Shown here piece after piece: positions 1-6,619 of a stretch of DNA of 7,349 nucleotides. This stretch comes from Alphaproteobacteria bacterium (GTDB taxonomy: Bacteria > Pseudomonadota > Alphaproteobacteria > RS24). The notes below the pieces were generated by a model. The model worked only from the letters and a program-made list of their open reading frames with translations. It made no database searches and was not told the origin of the DNA. Position 1 is the stretch's first letter. The number at the start of each line of letters is the position of its first letter. The DNA lies in contig RFZE01000069.1 of NCBI GenBank assembly GCA_009920875.1, positions 1 to 7,349 on the forward strand, written 5' to 3'. A program made the position numbers and the translations under genes.

Positions 1-45
1 TTGGCCGATAGCGCACAGATTGAGGGAGGCCAAAATGGCCGTTAA
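1..45 (+). CDS. pdhA: Probable 3' end of pyruvate dehydrogenase E1 alpha (partial)
   Basis: The first frame is open from the window edge and reads LADSAQIEGGQNGR before a TAA at 43-45. This would overlap the pdhB start by 11 nt. The assignment rests mainly on position: in alphaproteobacteria pdhA normally lies directly upstream of a lipoyl-bearing pdhB. The tail does not show the usual E1-alpha ending (ELYTDV or ELWTDV type), so the identity is inferred. The alternative is that the upstream gene ends at the TAG at 9-11 in another frame, leaving a 23-nt gap before pdhB. Confidence 0.35.
   Translation: MADSAQIEGGQNGR
22..29 (+). promoter_or_regulatory. Shine-Dalgarno of pdhB
   Basis: GAGGGAGG lies 5 nt upstream of the ATG at 35-37. 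It decides the pdhB start: the in-frame TTG at 20 sits on the ribosome binding site itself, while the ATG at 35 opens directly into a canonical lipoyl-domain N-terminus (MAVKILMPALSPTM). Confidence 0.8.
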
Positions 46-868
46 AATTCTTATGCCGGCCCTGTCGCCAACCATGGAAAGCGGCAAAATTGCCCAATGG
101 CTGGTCGAAGAAAATGACACAGTGGCCTCAGGCGATATTCTCGCCGAGATTGAAACCGATAAGGCGATTGTCGAATTGGAAGCGATTGACGATGGCACGA
201 TCGGCAAAATCCTCATCGAAGCTGGCCCTGACCAAATTGACGTCAATCGCACCATTGCCGTGTTGCTGACCGAAGGCGAAGATGCCAGCGCCATTGAGGC
301 GGCTTTGTCTGATGGCGAACCGTCGGATGCGGTGGCAGCGGCCGCTTCTGAAACGGCGGCGGAAGATACGGTCATTCCCCTGGCGGACCACAAAGTTACA
401 CAAGACCTCCCAAAACCCGTTCCCGCCGCGCCGCAAGAAACGGTTTTGCCGCAAGGCACAAATTTTCGTGATATTCCGATGCGCGAAGCTTTGCGCGATG
501 CGCTGGCGGAAGAAATGCGGCGCGATGCTGATGTCTTTATTATGGGCGAAGAAGTGGCCGAATATGAGGGCGCATATAAGGTGACGCAAGGCCTGCTGGC
601 CGAGTTTGAGGCGAAGCGGGTGATTGACACGCCGATTACCGAACACGCCATTGCCGGTCTCGGTGAGTGCGGCCAAGACGCGCTATATGTCGGGCGGTCA
701 AATTTCTTGCCCGATTGTGTTTCGCGGTCCCAATGGCGTGGCCAGCCGCGTCGCCGCCCAGCACAGCCAAGATTATTCCAGCTGGTATGCCCATGTGCCG
801 GGGCTTGTGGTGCTCACGCCGGCCGATGCGATGGAAGCCAAAGGGCTGTTGAAAGCAGCCATTCGTGA
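35..868 (+). CDS. pdhB: 5' fragment of pdhB: lipoyl domain plus N-terminal part of E1 beta
   Basis: This is the polypeptide the disrupted gene would make if the sequence is right: 277 residues from the ATG at 35. Residues 1-210 are genuine, with the lipoyl domain, linker and the first third of the E1-beta thiamine-binding domain. The last 67 are out-of-frame sequence rich in Arg, Cys and Ser, ending at a TGA at 866-868. The lipoyl domain is intact (GDILAEIETDKAIVELEA, lipoyl-lysine K43), so the fragment could still be lipoylated, but it cannot form a working E1-beta. Unlike the upstream part, the tail after position 665 has no resemblance to the family. Confidence 0.6.
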   Translation: MAVKILMPALSPTMESGKIAQWLVEENDTVASGDILAEIETDKAIVELEAIDDGTIGKILIEAGPDQIDVNRTIAVLLTEGEDASAIEAALSDGEPSDAVAAAASETAAEDTVIPLADHKVTQDLPKPVPAAPQETVLPQGTNFRDIPMREALRDALAEEMRRDADVFIMGEEVAEYEGAYKVTQGLLAEFEAKRVIDTPITEHAIAGLGECGQDALYVGRSNFLPDCVSRSQWRGQPRRRPAQPRLFQLVCPCAGACGAHAGRCDGSQRAVESSHS

Positions 869-1373
869 CCCCAATCCGGTGGTGTTTTTGGAACATGAAT
901 TGCTTTATGGCGAGCTTGGCGCCGTGCCTGATTATGATGATTTTGTCCTGCCCATTGGCCGCGCCCGTATTGTGCGGCCGGGCAATGATGTCACTTTGGT
1001 CGCCTATGCGCGCGGCGTCGCCATGGCGTTGCAAGCGGCCGAGCAATTGGCCGCCATTGGGCTGGAGGCGGAAGTGATTGATTTGCGCAGCCTGCGTCCG
1101 CTCGATATGGATACGGTGATTGCTTCGGTTGAGAAAACCAATCGCTTGGTGACCATTGAAGAAGGCTGGCCGATTTGCTCGGTCGGCTCGGAGATTGCCG
1201 CGCAAGTGCAACGCCATGCATTTGATGCTTTGGACGCGCCGATTGAAGCGGTCAATGGCGCCGATGTGCCCATGCCCTATGCGGTTAATTTGGAAAAACT
1301 GGCCTTGCCGCAGCTTGAGCAAATTATTGCCGCGGCCAAACGCGCCGCCTATTTTCAAGACGCCGCCGAATGA
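624..1373 (+). CDS. pdhB: 3' fragment of pdhB: E1 beta C-terminal part
   Basis: The real homology covers 666-1373 (235 residues); the 14 codons before it, from a TTG at 624, are out-of-frame sequence. Recognisable E1-beta segments in order are SAAKTRYMSGGQ, CPIVFRGPNG, RVAAQHSQDYSSWYAHVPGL, KGLLKAAIRDPNPVVFLEHE, then the C-terminal transketolase domain (VTLVAYARG, VIDLRSLRPLD, RLVTIEEGW, GADVPMPYAVNLEKLALP). The C-terminus is complete and its TGA overlaps the pdhC start (ATGA). No strong ribosome binding site precedes the TTG, so independent translation is doubtful. Its codon choice matches its neighbours, suggesting the break is recent or artefactual. Confidence 0.6.
   Translation: MTRRLPNTPLPVSVSAAKTRYMSGGQISCPIVFRGPNGVASRVAAQHSQDYSSWYAHVPGLVVLTPADAMEAKGLLKAAIRDPNPVVFLEHELLYGELGAVPDYDDFVLPIGRARIVRPGNDVTLVAYARGVAMALQAAEQLAAIGLEAEVIDLRSLRPLDMDTVIASVEKTNRLVTIEEGWPICSVGSEIAAQVQRHAFDALDAPIEAVNGADVPMPYAVNLEKLALPQLEQIIAAAKRAAYFQDAAE
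662..668 (+). other. Deletion/frameshift junction in pdhB
   Basis: The upstream frame is good through GGT at 662-664 (G210 of the protein). The downstream frame is good from AGT at 666-668. A single G (665) lies between them. A one-base indel alone would not restore the family alignment, because about 29 conserved residues are also missing. The size of about 86 bp is inferred from remembered homologues, not measured. Confidence 0.75.
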
Positions 1374-2260
1374 GCGCCAATCGCGTAAAAGCATCGCCCT
1401 TGGCGCGCCATATGGCCGATGAGGCTGGGCTTGATTTACAAAAAGTCACCCCGTCCGGGCCCAATGGGCGTATCATATCCAAAAGGGAAGGTGGCGCTTT
1501 GCATGATGGCATTATGCCGGCCTTGGCCGATGCGCGCGCTTATTACCGGCCCGACCAATATGATGAGCTGCCTTTGGATATGATGCGTGGGGCGATTGCC
1601 ACGCGGCTGACCCAATCCATGCAGCAAGTGCCGCATTTTTATTTGACGCGCACGCTTTGCATTGACGCGCTGATGGCGCATCGTGGGCGTCTCAATGCCG
1701 CTTTGGCCGAGCGCCCTTTGGCGGACGGTAAAGTAGAAAAAATATCGCTCAATGATTTGCTTGTCCGCGCCTGCGCCTTGGCGCTTATTGATGTGCCGGA
1801 GGTCAATGTGTCTTTTGCCGGCGATGCGATTTTGCGCCACCATCACGCTGATATCGGCGTCGCCGTGGCGCTGCCCGACGGCTTGATTACGCCGATTGTC
1901 AGCAAATGCGATGAAAAGCCCATTCGCGCCATCAGCGCCGAGATTAAGGATTTGGCGGCGCGCGCGGCGGAAAAACGGTTGAAGCCGTCAGAATATGAAG
2001 GCGGCTCTTTCTCCGTGTCCAATTTGGGCATGTTCGGCATTGACCAATTCACTGCCGTCATCAATCCGCCACAGGCGGCGATTTTGGCGGTTGGCGGGCC
2101 GGTGAAGAAACTGATAATGGCTGACGGCGCGCCGCTCGAACAGACCGATATGCGCGTCACCCTGTCTTGCGATCATCGCGCCATTGACGGCGCCATTGGT
2201 GCACAATTTTTGGCGACGCTCGCCGATTATGTCGAAAAACCGCTGCTGTTGTCGCTCTGA
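1370..2260 (+). CDS. pdhC: Pyruvate dehydrogenase E2 (dihydrolipoamide acetyltransferase) lacking a lipoyl domain
   Basis: This protein would transfer the acetyl group from the reduced lipoyl arm to CoA and form the PDH core. At 296 residues it is far shorter than a usual E2 (over 400). It opens straight into a peripheral-subunit-binding domain (about 5-39: RVKASPLARHMADEAGLDL, then SGPNGRI). After a short linker the catalytic domain runs from about residue 65 to the end. It holds VAVALPDGLITPIV, the SNLGMFGIDQFTAVINPPQ segment, and the active-site motif DHRAIDG at 268-274 with H269 and D273. There is no lipoyl domain (no ETDKA-type motif) and no room for one, because the ATG overlaps the pdhB stop. 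The weak ribosome site and the ATGA overlap point to translational coupling. I infer that the lipoyl arm comes from E1-beta. A branched-chain or other 2-oxoacid E2 is possible but less likely beside pdhB. Confidence 0.9.
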   Translation: MSANRVKASPLARHMADEAGLDLQKVTPSGPNGRIISKREGGALHDGIMPALADARAYYRPDQYDELPLDMMRGAIATRLTQSMQQVPHFYLTRTLCIDALMAHRGRLNAALAERPLADGKVEKISLNDLLVRACALALIDVPEVNVSFAGDAILRHHHADIGVAVALPDGLITPIVSKCDEKPIRAISAEIKDLAARAAEKRLKPSEYEGGSFSVSNLGMFGIDQFTAVINPPQAAILAVGGPVKKLIMADGAPLEQTDMRVTLSCDHRAIDGAIGAQFLATLADYVEKPLLLSL

Positions 2261-2265
2261 AGGGG

Positions 2266-5037
2266 TTAGCCATAGGCCGAGAAACTTTGTGCCAATCCTT
2301 GGCTGGTCATTTGCACAAGGCGCTGGCAATGCTCCAAAACATGCAAGATTTGCCGACCGCTATCTTCTTGACCATTGGCTTGTGCCGGATAGGTGGCCGA
2401 TAATGTTTCAATCACATGATTGAAATCAAAATTGCAAATGCGTTCCATAATCTCATCACGCGTGGCGCCGGGCGGGGCATTGATCGGCAGGCCGGCGCTG
2501 GCAAATTGTGCGTGCATTAATATGGCCAGCCGAATGCCGTGAAACAATATTTGGTTTTGCGTTGCCGTATCGGCTTTGGGCGACAGGCTGAGACTGATCT
2601 CGCCACCGCCTTGCATAATGCCGCTCAACAGATCGCCATCGGCGCGTAAGCGATAGAGCAATTGCCGCAAACGCGGATTGGCATTGCGCTGGTAAAGTTG
2701 GTGCGCGACGGTGCGATATTGCCAGCGCGTCGGCTTATTACCTTGTGCAATGGAACGTGAAATCCAGAAATTCGGATCTTGAAAATCGCCATAGGCGGCA
2801 AGAATTTGCAAATGCGTATTGTGCCAACTGCCCATGACCATATCCATAATGGTGCGCCCGCGCGGCGATTTTCTGAAAATCACATCAAAGCGGTTCGGAT
2901 CAATACGACCGGCACGGCCAATGCCGAAAATCACATTGGTCGGCATGGCCAATTGCTGCAATATCGCATTATGCGGAATGGCGCGAATGCGGCGCGGCGT
3001 GAAAGTCGATTGTGCCAGCGGGCCGCTGGCTTGGCGAATTTCCGGTCGCGAGCCTGAAGGGATAAGAAAATTGCGTGCAAAGCCGGACAAGACATAGCGA
3101 TAATCATCATCATGATAGAGACTGTCTTGCTGGTTGATGACCTCATTATAAAAATCCCAGACAAAATCGGCATCGGCATAAAATTCATCGTCGCCGGCCG
3201 CCTCGGTCGGCTGAAAGCGCGCGCATAATAATTGCATCAGCGCCGCTTCGCCCAATTGATTGTCGGCAAACCATAAAAACCCGTCGCCGCCTTGAAAGCT
3301 AAACTCATGGGTCAGGGCAATATGATGACGGCGAAAGCGGTCCACCACCCATGGGCTCATAATATAATCCATGCGCTGGGTCAGTGTGCCGGGATGGCCG
3401 CCGCGCCCGATGGACTCGCCATGCGTGTTGAACACCAAAGCGCGCATATCGGTCAAACCGCTATCGGCAATGGCGCTGACGAGATGCGATTGCAGCCTTT
3501 CCACCGCCAAAACCGCTGCGATTTGGCCCATAAAGCGACCGGCATCGGAAAAGCCGGTCTGCACGGCAATGACGCCGCGCTGTTTGACATGGGCGCGATA
3601 GGCCGGTTGCTCCAGCATTTGCGCCACCACGCGTCCACCATTGCGCAAAGCATGCGGGGTTTCAAAAAGCGGTGAAATATCCAATTGCGCGGCGACGCCG
3701 TAATAACGCGCCAAGGCAAGGGCGCTCAAAACAATACTGGCTTGGTCGCATTCGGCGATCAAAAACCGTATCGGCATATCGCGGTCAATATGGGCAAGAA
3801 TTTGCGCCGCCAGAATAAGCTGGCGATTGACCGTGCTTTCCTGTCGGTCGAGCATGGCAAAATCGCTTTTGGTGGCTTTTACCTTTTCGGCAAATTTGGA
3901 TACGCGACGCAAGAATGTGCGCGAATTTAGGCGGTCATCACCGGTCACCGGCATATGCGCACCAATGGCCGTCAAAACCTGTTGCGCATTGACCCGCAAA
4001 TGCAGGCGCGCCGTGCCAAGGCCGCAGCGTTTCATATGCGCGCGCAAGACCAGAAGCTGGTGCTTTATTTTGTTCTGCGATGCCTGTTGGATGGCTGCAT
4101 TGAGGCATTTCAATGCCGGTGCCATGTCGAGCCAACGCCCGGCCTGCGCCGTGGTCAACAATTTCGCCGCCGCTGCCAAATTTTCATCAACCGTCAAATC
4201 TTGTTCAAAGGCCGCTTGTTCGGCTTGCGCAATGGCCAGCGCTTTTTGCGCTTGGGCGATGAAATCAACCAGCCCTTTGGGCGGGTTTTTATGCGCTGCC
4301 GCAATGGTTTCACCTTGCGCGCAATAATCGGCAAGCTTGGCGACTTTTTCGTTCAGTTTGAGGCGAATGGTATCGCTCCATTGAATGTCACGTCGTCCGT
4401 CCAAATCATAGCCGACCCAGCTCGCCACAGTGACCATTTGCGGCGTCAGCTTGCTCCATTGCTTGGGAAAGCTCTTCGCTGCCTGCGCCAATATCAGGCC
4501 ATTGGCGCGGTCAATCACCTGATGCATCACGCTGATGCATGCTTGGGCATGGCCGTGTTCATCGCGCAGGCGCGGGGGCTCTTGGCGAATAATATCATCG
4601 GCACAAAGCTTGCCGCGTTTCGGTGTCCCCAAAGCCGCGGCCAGCACATGCGCGCGCATGGCATCGGTCATGGCAAAGGTCGGATGCGCCGTGGCGACCA
4701 GGCCGACCGCTTCGCTCTCGACCCATTTGCGGTAAGCGGCAAAACCGCCTTTGGCCTGCTGTGCGAGAATTTTTTTGAATTTTCTTTGCCAGTTTTCCAA
4801 TTCCGGCAGTCCGGCGCGCGCCGCCAATTTTTGACCGCGATCGCGCGCTGCCGATTTACATAAATCGGTCAGAATGGTTTCGAGATTATCAAGATTAAGG
4901 GCATTGCCGGCCAATTCATCTGACAAGCGATAAGCCAAGAGCTTGGCGGCATTGGCATGCGGATCATAGTCGCGCATGGGCAGATAATTCATCAGCTGCC
5001 GTCGTAAAGCGGCTGCATTATTTAGGGGCTGGCTCAT
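2266..5037 (-). CDS. Divergent phosphoenolpyruvate carboxylase-like protein
   Basis: This 923-residue protein matches the PEPC family in length and motif order. Motifs, with the usual form in brackets, are TAHPTF at 116-121 (TAHPTE), SWVGYDLDGRRD at 206-217 (SWMGGDRDGNP), LHLR ending R348 (LDIR), PLFET at 456-460, GFSDAGRFMG at 495-504 (GYSDSAKDAG), FNTHGESIGRGGHP at 536-549 (FHGRGGSIGRGGAP), GSRP at 662-665 and RAIP at 685-688. H118, metal ligands E459 and D498, R348 and R545 are kept. Several normally invariant residues are not: the Lys of SDSAKD is R501, the HGRGG arginine aligns with H539, the TQNR arginine is replaced, and the C-terminal RNTG is missing (ends SAYG). Canonical PEPC makes oxaloacetate from PEP and bicarbonate; whether this one does is open. 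A Shine-Dalgarno AAGGAAA supports the ATG at 5037. It is the last gene of the edd-glk-eda operon, 9 nt after eda. No signal peptide or membrane segment is seen. Confidence 0.8.
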   Translation of the reverse strand: MSQPLNNAAALRRQLMNYLPMRDYDPHANAAKLLAYRLSDELAGNALNLDNLETILTDLCKSAARDRGQKLAARAGLPELENWQRKFKKILAQQAKGGFAAYRKWVESEAVGLVATAHPTFAMTDAMRAHVLAAALGTPKRGKLCADDIIRQEPPRLRDEHGHAQACISVMHQVIDRANGLILAQAAKSFPKQWSKLTPQMVTVASWVGYDLDGRRDIQWSDTIRLKLNEKVAKLADYCAQGETIAAAHKNPPKGLVDFIAQAQKALAIAQAEQAAFEQDLTVDENLAAAAKLLTTAQAGRWLDMAPALKCLNAAIQQASQNKIKHQLLVLRAHMKRCGLGTARLHLRVNAQQVLTAIGAHMPVTGDDRLNSRTFLRRVSKFAEKVKATKSDFAMLDRQESTVNRQLILAAQILAHIDRDMPIRFLIAECDQASIVLSALALARYYGVAAQLDISPLFETPHALRNGGRVVAQMLEQPAYRAHVKQRGVIAVQTGFSDAGRFMGQIAAVLAVERLQSHLVSAIADSGLTDMRALVFNTHGESIGRGGHPGTLTQRMDYIMSPWVVDRFRRHHIALTHEFSFQGGDGFLWFADNQLGEAALMQLLCARFQPTEAAGDDEFYADADFVWDFYNEVINQQDSLYHDDDYRYVLSGFARNFLIPSGSRPEIRQASGPLAQSTFTPRRIRAIPHNAILQQLAMPTNVIFGIGRAGRIDPNRFDVIFRKSPRGRTIMDMVMGSWHNTHLQILAAYGDFQDPNFWISRSIAQGNKPTRWQYRTVAHQLYQRNANPRLRQLLYRLRADGDLLSGIMQGGGEISLSLSPKADTATQNQILFHGIRLAILMHAQFASAGLPINAPPGATRDEIMERICNFDFNHVIETLSATYPAQANGQEDSGRQILHVLEHCQRLVQMTSQGLAQSFSAYG

Positions 5038-5041
5038 ATTC

Positions 5042-5048
5042 TTTCCTT
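5042..5048 (-). promoter_or_regulatory. Shine-Dalgarno of the PEPC-like gene
   Basis: On the minus strand the sequence reads TAAGGAAAGAAT before the ATG at 5037. AAGGAAA overlaps the eda stop codon TAA (5049-5047) and sits about 5 nt from the start. This supports both the chosen start and coupling to eda. Confidence 0.7.
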
Positions 5049-5664
5049 AGACGCGAATTTGTTGTTCAGCGAATGAGCCCAGAGCCTCCCAGTCACCTTT
5101 GGCGAGGGCTGTTTTGTCAATCATCCAGCTCCCGCCCACAGCAACCACATTGGGCAAGTCCAAATAGTCTAACATATTTTCCCGATCAATGCCGCCGGTT
5201 GGCATAAAAGAAATTTCAGCCAAAGGCGCGGCCATGGCTTTCAGCATGGCGGTGCCGCCATTGGCGCTGGCGGGAAAAAATTTTTGAACCTCATAACCAT
5301 GCGACAAAGCGGTCAGTGCCTCACTTGGTGTGGCAATGCCGGGAAAAACCGGCACAGTCGCGGTTTCAAATAAATCGAATAAAGCCGCATCGCAGCCCGG
5401 TGAGACGAGAAAATCGCTACCGACGCCACATGCTTCATCAAATTGTTTCTGGCCGGTAATCGTGCCGGCGCCAATGTTCATATCGGGGCAGGCTTTGCGC
5501 ATGGCGGCAATGGCCGCGGCTGCATGTTGCGTGCGAAAGGTCACTTCCAAAGCGCTAAACCCTGCCTTTTGCAATGTCTCGGCCAAGGGGATGGCCTGTT
5601 CGGCGGCGTCAATGGTCAACACCGGCACAATGGGACATTTGAAAAGCTCGGGCATATCGCTCAT
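5047..5664 (-). CDS. eda: 2-dehydro-3-deoxy-6-phosphogluconate (KDPG) aldolase
   Basis: This enzyme cleaves KDPG to pyruvate and glyceraldehyde-3-phosphate, the last specific step of the Entner-Doudoroff pathway, in the cytoplasm. From the ATG at 5664 it is 205 residues (E. coli Eda is 213). It has a class I aldolase TIM barrel with the Schiff-base lysine K128 in QKFFPASANGG, the general acid/base E40 in ALEVTFRT, R44, the INIGAGT-like NIGAGTI segment, SPG at 88-90 and the phosphate-binding PTGGI and GGSW loops at about 155-159 and 177-180. The start at 5664 is preferred because GAG at 5674-5672 gives a ribosome site at the right spacing. An in-frame ATG at 5676 has none and would overlap glk more. 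The start lies just after the glk stop (5668-5666). 4-hydroxy-2-oxoglutarate aldolase activity is a known side function of the family. Confidence 0.93.
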   Translation of the reverse strand: MSDMPELFKCPIVPVLTIDAAEQAIPLAETLQKAGFSALEVTFRTQHAAAAIAAMRKACPDMNIGAGTITGQKQFDEACGVGSDFLVSPGCDAALFDLFETATVPVFPGIATPSEALTALSHGYEVQKFFPASANGGTAMLKAMAAPLAEISFMPTGGIDRENMLDYLDLPNVVAVGGSWMIDKTALAKGDWEALGSFAEQQIRV

Positions 5665-5665
5665 T

Positions 5666-6619
5666 TTATTTCTCATATTGTAAATAATGCGCCGCCGCGC
5701 CAACCAGTGGTGCCAGCGGATTGACCAGCAAGCGAATGGGGATGTGCTGCAAGAAATCACCTTGCGGCCAAACCCCGTCAAAGCGCGCAATGGTTTCTTT
5801 ATCGGTCAAGAAATTTGACAAATGTCGCGCTACACCGCCGGCGACAACAATGCCGCCCCTTGTGCCACCGACCAGCGCCATATTGGCGAGGCTATTAATA
5901 ATGGCATCAGCTCTTATTTGACAAATATCTCGGCAAAATGCGTCGCCGGCTTCGCCTTTTTCAATAATTTCCTGAGGCGATAACTCGGGTGTCTCAACCC
6001 CATGTACCTCGGCAATGGCGGCCGTCAGTTCCGGTAAATAGCCGCCGCCGCAAACGCGTTCCACCGATACCGCATCGTGGTGACGTGAGAGAATATCCAA
6101 AACGGCTCGGTCAAGCTCATTGCGCGGCACAAATAGGCTATGCCCGCCTTCGCACGCCAGCGCTTGCCATTTTCCGTCATCGGGTATCAATAGGCAGGAG
6201 CCGAAACCGGTGCCCGGGCCGGCGACCAGTACGGGTGAATTATCCAGCGGCTCGCCTTTTTTCAAATCAATATAGCTGTCATCGCCAATACGGGTGACGG
6301 AGAAAGCCATGGCTGTGAAGTCATTCATCAAACAAACTTCATCAATGCGGCAGTTCTGAGCCAAGTCATGGGCATTGAGCTGCCAAGGGCGATTGGTTAG
6401 CTTGACCTCACCATTATGTATCGGGCCGGCCACGGCAAGTACGGCCAAAGACGGACGCACGCCGATACGGTCGACAAACTCATTCATAGTATCGTCAAAA
6501 TTATCGAATTGCTGTGCATTGAATTTTTCAAAATCCGATATCACAATTCCCTGATCATCAGTTGTGCGGGCAATTGCAAAACGTGCATTTGTGCCGCCAA
6601 TATCACCTACCAGAAACAT
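5666..6619 (-). CDS. glk: Glucokinase
   Basis: This enzyme phosphorylates glucose with ATP to glucose-6-phosphate, feeding the Entner-Doudoroff pathway. It is 317 residues long, close to E. coli Glk (321), and belongs to the ROK-unrelated proteobacterial glucokinase family. The phosphate-binding loop is DIGGTNARFA at 6-15. The catalytic aspartate is D100 in MNDFTAMA. AGPGTGFG lies at 133-140. The sugar-binding residues E157 and H160 (EGGH) and E187 (ERV) fall at the same numbers as in E. coli. VVAGGVARHL (258-267) is the adenosine-side motif. The usual SGPGL after ERV is changed to CGGGYL. The ATG at 6619 directly abuts the edd stop (6622-6620) and a strong GAGGAGGGG precedes it. edd-glk adjacency is familiar from alphaproteobacterial Entner-Doudoroff operons such as that of Caulobacter. 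Confidence 0.95.
   Translation of the reverse strand: MFLVGDIGGTNARFAIARTTDDQGIVISDFEKFNAQQFDNFDDTMNEFVDRIGVRPSLAVLAVAGPIHNGEVKLTNRPWQLNAHDLAQNCRIDEVCLMNDFTAMAFSVTRIGDDSYIDLKKGEPLDNSPVLVAGPGTGFGSCLLIPDDGKWQALACEGGHSLFVPRNELDRAVLDILSRHHDAVSVERVCGGGYLPELTAAIAEVHGVETPELSPQEIIEKGEAGDAFCRDICQIRADAIINSLANMALVGGTRGGIVVAGGVARHLSNFLTDKETIARFDGVWPQGDFLQHIPIRLLVNPLAPLVGAAAHYLQYEK

Larger units (their letters stand above)
35..1373 (+). pseudogene. pdhB: Pyruvate dehydrogenase E1 beta with N-terminal lipoyl domain, disrupted by internal deletion/frameshift
   Basis: This is the beta subunit of the PDH E1 component, which with E1-alpha decarboxylates pyruvate using thiamine diphosphate and acetylates a lipoyl arm. 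The first 210 residues are in one frame: a lipoyl domain (about 1-80, ETDKA motif with the lipoyl lysine at K43), an Ala/Pro-rich linker (about 95-143), then the E1-beta start with the GEEVAEYEGAYKVTQG thiamine-site segment near 171-186. Homology resumes one frame over at the AGT codon 666-668 (SAAKTRYMSGGQ) and continues for 235 residues to TGA 1371-1373. From memory of the family, about 29 residues belong between GLG and SAAKT (the PIVEFMTFNFAMQAIDQIIN-type segment). They are absent, which fits a deletion of about 86 bp. 210+29+235 gives about 474 residues, the normal family length. It could be a real mutation or an assembly error. Confidence 0.85.

Noticed and set aside
600..700. Programmed ribosomal frameshifting as explanation for the pdhB frame change
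   Set aside because: There is no slippery heptamer at the switch point, and about 29 conserved residues are missing, which slippage by one base cannot supply.
636..1394. 252-codon open frame on the minus strand opposite pdhB
   Set aside because: It is antisense to well-conserved E1-beta coding sequence. The translation is rich in His, Arg and Asn and resembles no family I know.
4520..4545. Palindrome TGATGCATCA followed by a repeated CTGATGCAT, possibly an operator
   Set aside because: It lies deep inside the PEPC-like coding region, far from any start. It is explained by ordinary codons of a conserved-looking segment (VMHQVI) and has no second copy near a promoter.
3955..4863. 302-codon open frame on the plus strand opposite the PEPC-like gene
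   Set aside because: It lies wholly antisense to a gene with clear family motifs. Its translation is rich in Arg, Gln, Cys and Phe with no recognisable domain, as expected of a shadow frame in moderately GC-rich coding DNA.
5665..5790. Longer N-terminus for eda starting at 5790
   Set aside because: The extra residues overlap the 3' end of glk out of frame, match nothing in KDPG aldolases, and have no better ribosome site than the start at 5664.
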